Shown: positions 1-9,242, counted from the first letter of the stretch. The stretch is 64,000 bases of DNA from Streptomyces flavotricini (GCF_020639365.1 NZ_JAINUL010000001.1:5499481-5563480), one strand, 5' to 3'. The notes: a model not told the origin generated them from the letters alone. A program made the numbers and translations.

Positions 1-795
1 GCTCCACCCGGGCCCGGCGGAGCCGTGCTCCGCGCCGGCCCACGCGTCGCCGGACGGCGCGGCGGGCGCCCGCCCGGAGCCGGGCCCGCCGCTCCACCCC
101 GCGCCGGAGGCGTCGGGTGCGGCGTCGCGTGCGGCCGGGCGGGCCGGGAGGGACAGGTGGCCTTCCAGGTCCGCGACCACCTGGAGGGCGGCCGGGGCGC
201 CGGTGGCCAGGCGGAGCGTCGATTCGCCGATGCGCAGCAGCGCCCCCGGCGCCAGGGACACCGGCCGCGCGCCGACCACCGCGCCGTCCACCGTCGTGCC
301 GTTCGTCGAGTCCAGGTCGGCCACGGTCACCCGGCCGTCCGGCATCACCGTCACCGCGCAGTGCAGCCGCGACACGTCCGGATCGTCCAGCGGGACATCG
401 GCATCGGCCGAGCGCCCGATCCGGATCGCCCCCGGGTGCAGCAGGTGCACCCCGCCCGCGTCCGGCCCCGCCACCACGTGCAGCTGCGCGCCGTCCGTCC
501 CGCCCGGCAGGACGTCCCCGTCCGGCAGGACGCCCGGCACCGGCGCGTGCAGCCCCAGCACCGCCCCGTCCACCAGCGGCGGCTCCCCGAGGACCCGGCG
601 CTGGAGGTCCAGCCGCTCCGTACCGGCGTACAGCACGACCGTGCCGCCGGTGTCGGGCCCCCCGACGGTCGCCGCCAGCCCGGAGGCCACGGCGGCGAGC
701 GCGGTGCCCACGGGCGCGGTGACGAGCACGTCACAGCCGGCGGGCGCGGTCTGGTGGCCGCTGCGCGACCCAAGGACGGTCAGCCGGATCTGCAT
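1..795 (-). CDS. FHA domain protein, N-terminal part (runs off the left edge); possibly FtsK/EccC-like
   Basis: Seen: from an ATG at 795 the minus strand is open to the window edge for 265 codons with strongly biased third positions. Residues 1-100 look like a beta-rich N-terminal module. Residues about 135-215 form an FHA domain, with IGRS, SRLHC and DSTNGT, the phosphothreonine-binding signature. After that the chain becomes Pro/Ala-rich. It is divergent from pkaA and pkaB, so it may read out their phosphorylation. Known: FHA modules at the N terminus of FtsK/SpoIIIE ATPases occur in EssC/EccC-type proteins of actinomycetes. Inference: the missing C-terminal part may hold such an ATPase, but none of it is in this window. 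Confidence 0.75.
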   Translation of the reverse strand, partial: MQIRLTVLGSRSGHQTAPAGCDVLVTAPVGTALAAVASGLAATVGGPDTGGTVVLYAGTERLDLQRRVLGEPPLVDGAVLGLHAPVPGVLPDGDVLPGGTDGAQLHVVAGPDAGGVHLLHPGAIRIGRSADADVPLDDPDVSRLHCAVTVMPDGRVTVADLDSTNGTTVDGAVVGARPVSLAPGALLRIGESTLRLATGAPAALQVVADLEGHLSLPARPAARDAAPDASGAGWSGGPGSGRAPAAPSGDAWAGAEHGSAGPGWS

Positions 796-1244
796 CGCCG
801 TCAGCGGTCCCTTCTGCGCGGTGCGCGGTGCGTGCGCCCGGCAGGGGTACGACGGGCATGGCCGCCCGATCAACCCCCCACCCGGCACGGCGCGTCGTCC
901 GGTCAGGTCTGCCCGGAACGCGGGCTCCCGTCCCGGCCGTTCCGTACGGGTGCATCCTCGCACCTGTCGCCGACAACACGCCCGCCACCCGGCAATAAAT
1001 GATCTTGAATGATCACACCCCTGCGCGTGTCGCGTACACGCCCGCGCGTGCGGCCTGGCCGAAAAGCGGAGCGCGGCCGGGGAAAATCGCCCCTGGCATA
1101 CCCCTCAAACCTCACCCTTCGTACAAATGTGCGGCAACCAACCTACGGCGTCCCGCGTCTTCCCCGACGACACCCCCTAGAGTGGGCCGGAAAAAAGAAG
1201 CACGAAAACGAACCACAGCAGGACGACAGCAGGGAGCGCGAGAC
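796..1244. other. Divergent intergenic region between the FHA gene and pkaA
   Basis: 449 bases without a convincing gene. Open frames crossing it are extensions of neighbours or antisense shadows. It should hold both divergent promoters. The best -10-like hexamer for pkaA is TAGAGT at 1178-1183, about 60 bases before the GTG, but no good -35 lies upstream. A small inverted repeat, TGATC-n6-GATCA, sits at 1000-1015. An AGGGAG ribosome-binding site for pkaA starts at 1231. Confidence 0.4.
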
Positions 1245-3020
1245 GTGCGGCCAGTCGGCAGCAAGTACCTGCTCGAGGAGCCGCTCGGACGCGGCGCCAC
1301 GGGCACCGTCTGGCGTGCCCGCCAGCGGGAGACCGCCGGCGCGGAGGCAGCCGTCGCCGGGCAGCCCGGCGAGACCGTGGCCATCAAGGTCCTCAAGGAG
1401 GAGCTGGCCCAGGACGCGGACATCGTCATGCGCTTCCTGCGCGAGCGCTCGGTCCTGCTGCGCCTGACGCACCCCAACATCGTGCGCACCCGGGACCTCG
1501 TCGTCGAGGGCGATCTGCTCGCCCTGGTCATGGACCTGATCGACGGTCCGGACCTGCACAAGTACATCCGGCAGAACGGCCCCTTCACGCCGGTCGCCGC
1601 GAGCCTGCTGACCGCCCAGATCGCGGACGCGCTCGCCGCCAGCCACGCCGACGGCGTGGTCCACCGCGACCTGAAGCCGGCCAACGTCCTGCTCGACGAG
1701 CGCGGCGGCCAGATGAAGCCGATGCTCACCGACTTCGGCATCGCGCGCCTCGCCGACTCCCCGGGCCTGACGCGCACGCACGAGTTCGTCGGCACCCCCG
1801 CCTACGTGGCCCCCGAGTCCGCCGAGGGCCGCCCGCAGACCTCCGCCGTCGACATCTACGGCGCCGGCATCCTGCTCTACGAACTGGTCACCGGACGCCC
1901 GCCGTTCGCTGGCGGCACCGCCCTCGAAGTCCTCCACCGCCACCTCAGCGAGGACCCGCAGCGGCCGCCGAACGTGCCCGAGCCGCTCTGGATCGTCATC
2001 GAGCGCTGCCTGCGCAAGGAGCCGAACGAGCGCCCCAGCGCCGAGAACCTGGCCCGCGGGCTGCGCGTGGTCGCCTCCGGCATCGGCGTGCACAGCGCCC
2101 CCTCCGAGGTGGAGGCGGCCCTCGGCGTCGGCGCGCTGCTCGCGCCCGACCCCTCTCCGGCGCCGGTCCCCGAGACGCCAGGGGCCGGCGGCGCCGCCGA
2201 CCCGACCCAGGTGCTGCCGAGCCGTGCCGCCGCCGCTTCGCCGATGGGCGCGTACGACCCGAACGGCATGACCAGCGTGCTCCCGCCGGTCGGCGCGGCC
2301 GACGCCACCTCGGTGCTGCCCGCCACGGGCGGCCCGGGCGGTCCCGGCGCGGACCCCACCTCGGTCATGCCCCCGGTGCAGCAGCCGGACGCGCCGCACC
2401 CGTGGCAGTCGCAGATGCGGGCCGCGCGCGACCGCAACGAGCAGACGCAGATGCAGTACCTCGACCCGAGCGAGGACCCCCTGCGCCGGCGCCCGCAGCG
2501 GCAGGCGCCCCCGCCGCCGCAGCAGCGGCCCCAGCAGCCCCCGCAGTACCGCCAGGGCCCGCCGCCTCAGCAGTACCAGCAGCAGCCGCAGTACCAGCAG
2601 CCCCCACAGCAGCCGTACTACCAGCAGCAGCCGCCGCCCCAGCAGTACCAGCAGCCGCAGCAGGCCCCGTACCAGCAGCAGCCCCAGCGGCAGCCCCAGC
2701 CCCAGCGGCAGGCGCCGCAGCAGCAGCCCCCGCAGGCCCCGCCGCCGCGGGCGCCCCGGGAACCGCGCGAGCCGCGCCCCCGCAGCGCCAACCCGGTCAA
2801 GATCCCGGGCCTGGGCTGCCTCAAGGGCTGCCTGGTGATGATCCTGCTGTTCGTGGTGGCGGGCTGGCTGGTCTGGGAGCTCACCCCGCTCCAGGAGTGG
2901 GTCGGCACCGGCAAGGGCTGGTGGGACCAGCTGTGGACCTGGGGCTCCGACATCGTCGACTGGGTCACCGCGCTCGGCGATACCGCAGGCAGCAGCGGCT
3001 CGGGCGGCGGCACGCCCTGA
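1245..3020 (+). CDS. pkaA: Membrane-anchored Ser/Thr protein kinase PkaA
   Basis: Eukaryotic-type Hanks kinase, 591 aa from the GTG start. Residues about 8-270 are the kinase domain: glycine loop LGRGATGTV, catalytic Lys48 in VAIK, HRD with Asp142 and DFG Asp163. A long Pro/Gln-rich tail of imperfect QQPQYQ-type repeats follows, then one transmembrane segment (CLVMILLFVVAGWLVW) and a short Gly/Ser C terminus. The tail probably sits on the same membrane face as the kinase. GTG at 1245 was chosen over the upstream ATG at 999 because AGGGAG precedes it and the kinase fold begins right after it. The gene lies just upstream of a second kinase. In S. coelicolor the orthologous pair is pkaA/pkaB; its substrates are not visible here. 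Confidence 0.93.
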   Translation: MRPVGSKYLLEEPLGRGATGTVWRARQRETAGAEAAVAGQPGETVAIKVLKEELAQDADIVMRFLRERSVLLRLTHPNIVRTRDLVVEGDLLALVMDLIDGPDLHKYIRQNGPFTPVAASLLTAQIADALAASHADGVVHRDLKPANVLLDERGGQMKPMLTDFGIARLADSPGLTRTHEFVGTPAYVAPESAEGRPQTSAVDIYGAGILLYELVTGRPPFAGGTALEVLHRHLSEDPQRPPNVPEPLWIVIERCLRKEPNERPSAENLARGLRVVASGIGVHSAPSEVEAALGVGALLAPDPSPAPVPETPGAGGAADPTQVLPSRAAAASPMGAYDPNGMTSVLPPVGAADATSVLPATGGPGGPGADPTSVMPPVQQPDAPHPWQSQMRAARDRNEQTQMQYLDPSEDPLRRRPQRQAPPPPQQRPQQPPQYRQGPPPQQYQQQPQYQQPPQQPYYQQQPPPQQYQQPQQAPYQQQPQRQPQPQRQAPQQQPPQAPPPRAPREPREPRPRSANPVKIPGLGCLKGCLVMILLFVVAGWLVWELTPLQEWVGTGKGWWDQLWTWGSDIVDWVTALGDTAGSSGSGGGTP

Positions 3021-3182
3021 ACCGGGGCCCCGTAGCACCGACTTCGGCGACTGGGTTGTGGATTTGTCGACTTCCAGGACGTGATTTCGCCCCCAGAAGT
3101 GAAGGTCGCCGTGTTCCGGGGCGTTCAACCCCCATCCGGCCGCGTAGCTTTGGTGCGTACGCCAGCCGCTGAGGGAGCAGTC

Positions 3183-4445
3183 GTGGCACGGAAGATCGGC
3201 AGCCGGTACACCGCGCACCAGATCCTGGGGCGCGGCAGCGCGGGCACGGTGTGGCTGGGCGAGGGGCCTGACGGGCCCGTCGCCGTCAAACTGCTGCGCG
3301 AGGACCTCGCGTCCGACCAGGAGCTGGTCGGACGCTTCGTCCAGGAGCGCAGTGCGCTGCTCGGCCTGGACCACCCGCACATCGTCTCCGTCCGCGACCT
3401 CGTCGTCGACGGCAACGACCTCGCCCTGGTCATGGACCTCGTGCGCGGTACGGACCTGCGCACGCGCCTCGACCGGGAGCGGCGGCTCGCCCCAGAGGCG
3501 GCCGTGGCGATCGTCGCGGACGTCGCCGACGCGCTGGCGGCGGCGCACGCGGCGGGGGTCGTGCACCGGGACGTGAAGCCCGAGAACGTCCTGCTGGACA
3601 TGCAGGGGCCGCTGGGCCCCGGCGGCTCGCACCCGGCGCTGCTGACCGACTTCGGCGTGGCCAAGCTGATCGACTCGCCGCGGCGGGCGGCGTCCGGGGC
3701 GCCCGGTACGACGCGGGCCTCGGCCCCGACGACCCGGATCATCGGCACGCCGGACTACCTGGCTCCGGAGATCGTGGAGGGCCTGCCGCCCAGGGCGGCC
3801 GTGGACATATATGCCCTGGCCACGGTGTTGTACGAGCTGCTGGCGGGCTTCACGCCGTTCGGCGGGGGCCACCCGGGCGCGGTACTGCGCCGGCACGTGA
3901 CGGAGACGGTGGTCCCGCTCCCCGGGATCCCGGACGAGCTGTGGCAGCTGATCGTGCAGTGCCTGGCCAAGGCGCCGGCCTCGCGGCTGAGGGCGTCGGA
4001 GCTCTCGCTGCGGCTGCGCGACCTGCTCCCCCTCCTGGCCGGGATGCCGCCGCTGGACGTGGACGAGCCGTACGAACCCGATCCGGACCCGGAGCCGGCG
4101 GAGCCGGTGGAAACCGACGGGCCGGTCCGCCGACGGGGCGTGGTCCCGCTGGTTCCCGGCTCGGCGACCGACTCGAACCGGGACACGCACACCTCGATGC
4201 GGGTTCCCGGGCCGGACGAGCTGGCCGGGGGCGCGCTGGGCACGGCGCGCGTCCCGCGCCCCGCGGGCGGCCACCGCCCGGGATCGGCCCGGCACCGGGC
4301 GGAGACGGCCCGCAAGCGGCGCCTGGCCCTGACGGCCGGGGCCGTGGCGCTGGCCGCCGCGCTCGGCGTGGGCACCTGGCTGGCCGCCTCCGGCGACGAG
4401 CCGCCGCCGCAGGACACGAAGCACTCCACCCCGGCCCGGCCCTAG
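3183..4445 (+). CDS. pkaB: Ser/Thr protein kinase PkaB
   Basis: Second Hanks-type kinase, 420 aa from GTG 3183, preceded by GAGGGAG. The kinase domain covers about residues 9-290: LGRGSAGTV, Lys36 in VAVK, HRD Asp130 and DFG Asp156. A Pro/Glu-rich juxtamembrane stretch follows, then one C-terminal transmembrane helix (about residues 385-405) with a very short outside tail, so it lacks a PASTA-like sensor. It starts 162 bases after pkaA and may be partly independently transcribed. It ends at a strong hairpin shared with the convergent oxygenase gene. Its kinase core resembles PkaA, suggesting an old tandem duplication. Confidence 0.92.
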   Translation: MARKIGSRYTAHQILGRGSAGTVWLGEGPDGPVAVKLLREDLASDQELVGRFVQERSALLGLDHPHIVSVRDLVVDGNDLALVMDLVRGTDLRTRLDRERRLAPEAAVAIVADVADALAAAHAAGVVHRDVKPENVLLDMQGPLGPGGSHPALLTDFGVAKLIDSPRRAASGAPGTTRASAPTTRIIGTPDYLAPEIVEGLPPRAAVDIYALATVLYELLAGFTPFGGGHPGAVLRRHVTETVVPLPGIPDELWQLIVQCLAKAPASRLRASELSLRLRDLLPLLAGMPPLDVDEPYEPDPDPEPAEPVETDGPVRRRGVVPLVPGSATDSNRDTHTSMRVPGPDELAGGALGTARVPRPAGGHRPGSARHRAETARKRRLALTAGAVALAAALGVGTWLAASGDEPPPQDTKHSTPARP

Positions 4446-4446
4446 T

Positions 4447-4513
4447 GGGGTGTCCGCAAAGTCCCGCCGCGGGGCCGCCCTCGGGGCGGACGGCGCTCCT
4501 TTGCGGACGCCCC
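4447..4513. terminator. Long bidirectional hairpin terminator, pkaB / oxygenase
   Basis: Outer arms 4447-4461 and 4499-4513 pair over 15 positions with one G-U, and an inner hairpin CCGCCC-TCG-GGGCGG lies at 4475-4489. It sits between convergent genes and can serve both. There is no strong T tract, as usual in Streptomyces. Confidence 0.75.
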
Positions 4514-4565
4514 CCGGCCGGAACCGGGGTGCCGGGGCCTTCGTGCGGGCCCGGGAACCGGGCGG

Positions 4566-5597
4566 CTACGCGTCGATGAGTTCCGGGTGCCAGCGGCGGG
4601 CCACCGCCGGGTGGGCCCGGGTCCAGCCCTTGAGCTCGTTGCGGCCGTACTGCGCGTGCAGCGGGTTCGACGCGTCGTGCGCGACGCCCGGCGCCGACCG
4701 CAGGTACTCGCCCGGCACCGTCTCGATCACCGCGTCCAGCCGCGGGTTGTAGAAGAACGGCACCGAGTACCGCTCCACCGCGCCGGGCGGGCTGACCACC
4801 CGGTGGTCCGTGGCCACCAGGTACCCCTCCGTCGCGATCTCCAGCAGCTCGCCCAGGTTGACCACGAACGCCCCCGGCAGCGGCGGGATGTCCAGGAACC
4901 CGTCCCCCTGCCGTACCTGCAGTCCGCCCACCCCGTCCTGCAGCAGCAGCGTCAGGAACCCGTAGTCCTTGTGCGCCCCGACCCCCTGGCCGGCCCCGGA
5001 GGGGGCCGATCCCGGGTAGCGGATCAGCTTCGTGTGCAGGTGCGGACGGTCCGCGAACGCCTCGTCGAAGAAGTCGGACGGCGCCCCGATCGCGGTCAGC
5101 AGCTCACGCAGCAGCCGGTGCGCCACCGCCGCCAGCCGGGCCTGCCACTCCAGCACCACCGGCCGCAGCTCCGGCAGCGCCTGCGGCCACTGGTTCGGGC
5201 CCTCCAGCCACAGGAACGCCGGGTCGTCCGGCCCCAGCTCCGGCGCCGGCCGCTCGGCGCCGACGTCCAGCTGGTCGCGCCAGTCGGAGGCCCCGCCGGT
5301 CAGCTCGTGGCCGATGCGGGTGTACCCGCGGAAGTGCGGCGAGTTCAGATTGCTCACGGCGAGCCGGTCGGCCTCCGGCAGGGCGAAGAAAGCCTTGGTC
5401 AGCTCAAGGATGCGGGCGGTCTCCGACTCGGTGATCCCGTGCCCGGTGAGGTACAGGAAGCCGGTGTCCCGGGCCACGGCGTGCAGCTTCTTCAGGAAGT
5501 CGGCCCGCTGGGCCGGGTCGTCGGCCTGCGACAGGTCGATGACGGGGAGCGCCGGAGCTGCGGAACCGGCGGAAAGATCGTTGTGCGCGGACGGCAT
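4566..5597 (-). CDS. 2-oxoglutarate/Fe(II)-dependent oxygenase, isopenicillin N synthase-like
   Basis: 343 aa, cytosolic, of the IPNS/DIOX family. The N-terminal DIOX_N segment opens with LPVIDLSQ. Iron ligands are visible as His209-x-Asp211 (HKDYGF) and His265 (TDHRVVSP). The RYS motif soon after His265 fits the co-substrate carboxylate site. A GGAG lies about 8 bases before the ATG. Substrate cannot be read. Family members oxidise small metabolites, gibberellin-like or beta-lactam precursors and nucleobases, but no biosynthetic cluster surrounds this one. It is convergent with pkaB and sits in an otherwise core region, which suggests a housekeeping role. Confidence 0.85.
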   Translation of the reverse strand: MPSAHNDLSAGSAAPALPVIDLSQADDPAQRADFLKKLHAVARDTGFLYLTGHGITESETARILELTKAFFALPEADRLAVSNLNSPHFRGYTRIGHELTGGASDWRDQLDVGAERPAPELGPDDPAFLWLEGPNQWPQALPELRPVVLEWQARLAAVAHRLLRELLTAIGAPSDFFDEAFADRPHLHTKLIRYPGSAPSGAGQGVGAHKDYGFLTLLLQDGVGGLQVRQGDGFLDIPPLPGAFVVNLGELLEIATEGYLVATDHRVVSPPGAVERYSVPFFYNPRLDAVIETVPGEYLRSAPGVAHDASNPLHAQYGRNELKGWTRAHPAVARRWHPELIDA

Positions 5598-5910
5598 GAC
5601 GTCTCCGTTTCGGATGTCACGGGGTCCTGTTCCCCAGAGGTGTCGGGGCAGCGGATGGGGAGGGCCGCCGGCAGGGATGGAGCCGGAGCCGCTTGGGCCG
5701 CGTACAGGACCAAGTCGGATCGGGGTGGATCAGGCTTGGGGATGGTCCGGCGGCAGACAGCTCGTCGTCGTGACACGCATGTGGTCCACATGGCGGCGCT
5801 TGACGAGGAGCAGATTCATACCGTGAGCGTACGCCCGTTCCCGCGTTCATCAGAACGGGTGAACCGGCCTGGCCGGACAGTGCCGCCCGCGGACCGGCTA
5901 CGCTGGACCC
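5598..5910. other. Divergent intergenic region, oxygenase / prfB
   Basis: 313 bases with no supported gene; small frames across it lack coding bias continuity. It ends in the prfB -10 region listed separately. No clear -35 box was found for either direction. Confidence 0.4.
5899..5904 (+). promoter_or_regulatory. Candidate -10 (TACGCT) for leaderless prfB mRNA
   Basis: TACGCT ends six bases before the GTG of prfB, and no Shine-Dalgarno sequence is present. This spacing puts the transcript start on the start codon, the usual geometry of leaderless genes in Streptomyces. Confidence 0.5.
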
Positions 5911-7020
5911 GTGGCAGTCGTCGATGTTTCCGAAGAGCTGAAGTCCCTCTCCTCGACCATGGGGTCGATCGAGGCCGTCCTGGACCTCGACAAGCTGAGG
6001 GCAGAAATCGCCGTGCTCGAGGAGCAGGCCGCCGCGCCGTCCCTGTGGGACGACCCGGAGGCCGCTCAGAAGATCACGAGCAAGCTTTCGCACCTCCAGG
6101 CCGAGGTCCGCAAGACCGAGACCCTGCGCGGGCGCATCGACGACCTCGCGGTGCTGTTCGACCTCGCCCAGGAGATGGACGACGCGGACACCCTCGCGGA
6201 GGCGGAGACGGAGCTGGTCTCCGTGCGCAAGGCGCTGGACGAGATGGAGGTCCGCACCCTGCTCTCCGGCGAGTACGCCGAGCGCGAGGCGCTGGTCAAC
6301 ATCCGCGCCGAGGCCGGCGGCGTCGACGCCTCCGACTTCGCCGAGCGCCTGCAGCGCATGTACCTGCGCTGGGCCGAGCGCCACGGCTACCCCACCGAGA
6401 TCTACGAGACCTCGTACGCGGAAGAGGCCGGCATCAAGTCGACCACCTTCGTCGTCAAGGCCCCGTACGCCTACGGCACCCTCTCGGTCGAGCAGGGCAC
6501 CCACCGCCTCGTGCGCATCTCGCCCTTCGACAACCAGGGCCGCCGCCAGACGTCCTTCGCCGGCGTCGAGGTGCTGCCGGTCGTCGAGACCAGCGACCAC
6601 GTCGAGATCGACGAGGCCGAGCTGCGCGTGGACGTGTACCGGGCCTCCGGCCCCGGTGGCCAGGGAGTCAACACGACGGACTCCGCGGTGCGCATCACGC
6701 ACATCCCGACCGGCATCGTCGTCTCCTGCCAGAACGAGCGCTCGCAGATCCAGAACAAGGCCAGCGCGATGAACGTGCTCCAGGCCAAGCTGCTGGAGCG
6801 GCGCCGCCAGGAGGAGAAGGACAAGATGGACGCCCTCAAGGACGGCGGAAGCTCCTGGGGCAACCAGATGCGGTCGTACGTCCTGCACCCGTACCAGATG
6901 GTCAAGGACCTGCGGACGGAGTTCGAGGTCGGCAACCCGCAGGCGGTGCTCGACGGCGAGATCGACGGCTTCCTCGAGGCCGGCATCCGCTGGCGCAAGC
7001 AGCAGGAGCAGACCGCTTAG
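5911..7020 (+). CDS. prfB: Peptide chain release factor 2
   Basis: 369 aa, full length. RF2 recognises UGA and UAA stop codons and triggers peptide release on the ribosome. The SPF tripeptide (ISPFDNQGR), which marks RF2, and the catalytic GGQ loop (GPGGQGVN) are both present. The frame is continuous from GTG to TAG, so the programmed +1 frameshift that autoregulates prfB in E. coli is absent. The start looks leaderless. A perfect hairpin follows. The gene lies ahead of ftsEX and smpB, an arrangement typical of actinobacteria. Confidence 0.97.
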   Translation: MAVVDVSEELKSLSSTMGSIEAVLDLDKLRAEIAVLEEQAAAPSLWDDPEAAQKITSKLSHLQAEVRKTETLRGRIDDLAVLFDLAQEMDDADTLAEAETELVSVRKALDEMEVRTLLSGEYAEREALVNIRAEAGGVDASDFAERLQRMYLRWAERHGYPTEIYETSYAEEAGIKSTTFVVKAPYAYGTLSVEQGTHRLVRISPFDNQGRRQTSFAGVEVLPVVETSDHVEIDEAELRVDVYRASGPGGQGVNTTDSAVRITHIPTGIVVSCQNERSQIQNKASAMNVLQAKLLERRRQEEKDKMDALKDGGSSWGNQMRSYVLHPYQMVKDLRTEFEVGNPQAVLDGEIDGFLEAGIRWRKQQEQTA

Positions 7021-7054
7021 CGGGAACGGCACGCGTAGCGGGAACCGGACGCGC

Positions 7055-7089
7055 GAAGGGCCCGGACACCTCAGGTGTCCGGGCCCTTC
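7055..7089. terminator. Perfect 17-bp hairpin after prfB
   Basis: Arms 7055-7071 and 7073-7089 are fully complementary around one central base, starting 35 bases after the prfB stop. It is followed by a pyrimidine-rich TCCGTCT. It also faces the end of the convergent small gene at 7144. Confidence 0.8.
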
Positions 7090-7143
7090 TCCGTCTGCTG
7101 TCCGCGTCGATGATCGGGGCGCGGCGGGGGGAGCTGCGCCGAG

Positions 7144-7338
7144 CTACGCCGTCTGCTGGGCCAGCAGGGCCAGGGCCGCGACGAGGACCACCAGGAGCAC
7201 GATGAGCGCCATCGGGTTCAGGCCGCCGAAGGGGCCCTCCTGCTGCTGGAGGCGCTCCCGGTTCGCCCGGCACACCGGGCAGCGACCCTGGCTGACGGGC
7301 GCGGCGCAGTTCGCGCACACGAGCCGGTCATACGTCAT
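7144..7338 (-). CDS. Small zinc-ribbon membrane protein
   Basis: 64 aa. The start at 7338 is fixed by a strong GAGGAGGAG site a few bases upstream; longer versions would include non-coding leader. Cys pairs CANC and CPVC near the N terminus form a rubredoxin-like zinc ribbon. The C terminus is one hydrophobic helix (MALIVLLVVLVAALALLA) with almost nothing beyond it, so it is a tail-anchored-like protein with its ribbon in the cytosol. The function is unknown. It sits on the strand opposite prfB and ftsEX. Confidence 0.75.
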   Translation of the reverse strand: MTYDRLVCANCAAPVSQGRCPVCRANRERLQQQEGPFGGLNPMALIVLLVVLVAALALLAQQTA

Positions 7339-7602
7339 GCGCTCTCCTCCTCTCGTCCCCTTGAACAACGAACAACTTGAACAACGCCTGAAGGAACGAC
7401 TCCGTTCCCCTACCACTGTGCCAGCTCCGGCGACATTCGGCGCGGCCCGTCCGGGCAATCACGGACCATCCCTGGACGATCCCCCCCCGGACCAGGGGAT
7501 ATATCGGGCAACTCCGGACGCCGGGCCCCCACCCCCCGCCCGTTCGCGTATGGTCACGCACACCGACTCCGCACACCTACTCCCGGCGACCGTGGTGCAC
7601 CC

Positions 7603-8292
7603 GTGATCCGATTCGACAACGTCTCCAAGTCCTACCCGAAGCAGAACCGCCCCGCACTCAGAGATGTCTCCCTGGACATCGCGAAGGGCGAGTTCGTCTT
7701 CCTGGTCGGCTCCTCCGGCTCCGGCAAGTCCACCTTCCTGCGGCTGGTGCTGCGCGAGGAGCGGGCGAGCCACGGCCAGGTCCACGTCCTCGGCAAGGAC
7801 CTCGCCAAGCTCTCCAACTGGAAGGTCCCGCAGATGCGGCGCCAGCTGGGGACCGTCTTCCAGGACTTCCGCCTGCTCCCCAACAAGACGGTGGCCGAAA
7901 ACGTCGCCTTCGCCCAAGAGGTCATCGGCAAGCCGAGGGGCGAGATCCGCAAGGCCGTCCCGCAGGTCCTGGAGCTCGTGGGCCTCGGTGGCAAAGAGGA
8001 CCGCATGCCCGGCGAGCTCTCCGGCGGTGAGCAGCAGCGCGTGGCCATCGCCCGCGCGTTCGTCAACCGGCCGGCCCTCCTCATCGCGGACGAGCCCACC
8101 GGCAACCTCGACCCGCAGACCTCGGTCGGCATCATGAAGCTGCTGGACCGGATCAACCGGACCGGCACCACCGTGATCATGGCCACGCACGACCAGCAGA
8201 TCGTGGACCAGATGCGCAAGCGCGTCATCGAACTCGAACAGGGCCGACTCGTGCGCGACCAGTCGCGCGGCGTCTACGGCTACCAGCACTGA
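7603..8292 (+). CDS. ftsE: Cell division ABC-type ATPase FtsE
   Basis: 229 aa. ATPase partner of FtsX that controls cell-wall hydrolases at division. Walker A GSSGSGKST with Lys42, signature LSGGEQQR and Walker B LLIADEPT are intact, followed by the switch His in MATHDQ. The start GTG at 7603 lacks a good ribosome-binding site. A TATGGT at 7549-7554 could be the -10 of a short leader. Only 17 bases separate it from ftsX, so the two are cotranscribed. Confidence 0.95.
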   Translation: MIRFDNVSKSYPKQNRPALRDVSLDIAKGEFVFLVGSSGSGKSTFLRLVLREERASHGQVHVLGKDLAKLSNWKVPQMRRQLGTVFQDFRLLPNKTVAENVAFAQEVIGKPRGEIRKAVPQVLELVGLGGKEDRMPGELSGGEQQRVAIARAFVNRPALLIADEPTGNLDPQTSVGIMKLLDRINRTGTTVIMATHDQQIVDQMRKRVIELEQGRLVRDQSRGVYGYQH

Positions 8293-8309
8293 AAGGCCCT
8301 TGAGACGTC

Positions 8310-9242
8310 ATGCGCGCCCAGTTCGTCATGTCGGAGATCGGCGTAGGCCTCCGCCGCAATCTCACCATGACCTTCGCGGTCATCATCTCCGTGGCCCTGT
8401 CGCTGGCCCTGTTCGGCGGTTCCCTGCTCATGCGCGACCAGGTGAGCAAGATGAAGGGCTACTGGTACGACAAGGTCAACGTCTCGATCTACCTCTGCAA
8501 CAAGAGCGACGCGGAGGACAACGGCGAGAGCGGGAGCAAGGCCTGTGCCAAGGGCGCGGTCACTCCCGAGCAGAAGCAGCAGATCGAGACCGACCTGAAG
8601 AAGATGGACCTCGTCGAGACGGTCCACTACGAGTCCTCCGACGAGGCCTACAAGCACTACAAGGAGCGCTTCGGGCACACCGCGCTCGCTTCGGTGATCA
8701 CCCCGGACCAGATGCCCGACTCCTTCCGGGTGAAGCTCAAGCAGCCCGAGAAGTACAAGGTCATCACGACCGCCTTCGCGGGCCGCGACGGCGTCCAGTC
8801 GGTCGCCGACCAGCACACCGAGCTCGACAACCTCTTCACGATGCTCGGCTACCTCAACTGGGCCGCCCTCGGCATCATGCTCATCATGCTGATCGTGGCC
8901 CTGCTGCTGATCGTCAACACCGTGCGCGTCTCCGCCTTCAGCCGGCGGCGGGAGACGGGGATCATGCGGCTCGTGGGCGCCTCCAGCTTCTACATCCAGG
9001 TGCCGTTCATCATGGAGGCGGCCTTCGCGGGCCTCATCGGCGCCGTGTTCGCCTGCGCCATGCTCGGCGCCGGCCAGTACTTCGTCATCGACCACGGCGC
9101 CTCGCTGCGCACGAAGATGGAGCTGATCAACTTCATCGGCTGGGACTCCGTGTTGACGAAGCTGCCGTTGGTGCTGGTCATCGGGGTGCTGATGCCCTCG
9201 CTGGCCGCTTTCATCGCATTGCGCAAGTACCTGAAGGTGTGA
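8310..9242 (+). CDS. ftsX: Cell division membrane protein FtsX
   Basis: 310 aa integral membrane protein. One transmembrane helix near residues 22-42, a large extracytoplasmic loop of about 130 residues with a Cys pair (LCNKS and KACAK), then three more helices in the C-terminal half, including the MacB/FtsX-type region with the ETGIMRLVGAS motif. In mycobacteria and other actinobacteria this loop binds peptidoglycan hydrolases such as RipC. Forms a complex with FtsE, encoded just upstream. Confidence 0.94.
   Translation: MRAQFVMSEIGVGLRRNLTMTFAVIISVALSLALFGGSLLMRDQVSKMKGYWYDKVNVSIYLCNKSDAEDNGESGSKACAKGAVTPEQKQQIETDLKKMDLVETVHYESSDEAYKHYKERFGHTALASVITPDQMPDSFRVKLKQPEKYKVITTAFAGRDGVQSVADQHTELDNLFTMLGYLNWAALGIMLIMLIVALLLIVNTVRVSAFSRRRETGIMRLVGASSFYIQVPFIMEAAFAGLIGAVFACAMLGAGQYFVIDHGASLRTKMELINFIGWDSVLTKLPLVLVIGVLMPSLAAFIALRKYLKV

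Noticed and set aside
25..1012. Plus-strand open frames (up to 325 aa) at the left edge
   Set aside because: They are Arg/Pro/Gly-rich antisense shadows of the FHA gene, which has the domain motifs and normal codon use on the minus strand.
1143..4424. A 1093-codon minus-strand open frame opposite pkaA and pkaB
   Set aside because: Stop-free only because of GC-rich codons on the other strand; composition is Arg/Gly-rich and both kinases are unmistakable.
5911..5990. Programmed +1 frameshift in prfB
   Set aside because: The gene is in one continuous frame from GTG to stop, with no early UGA.
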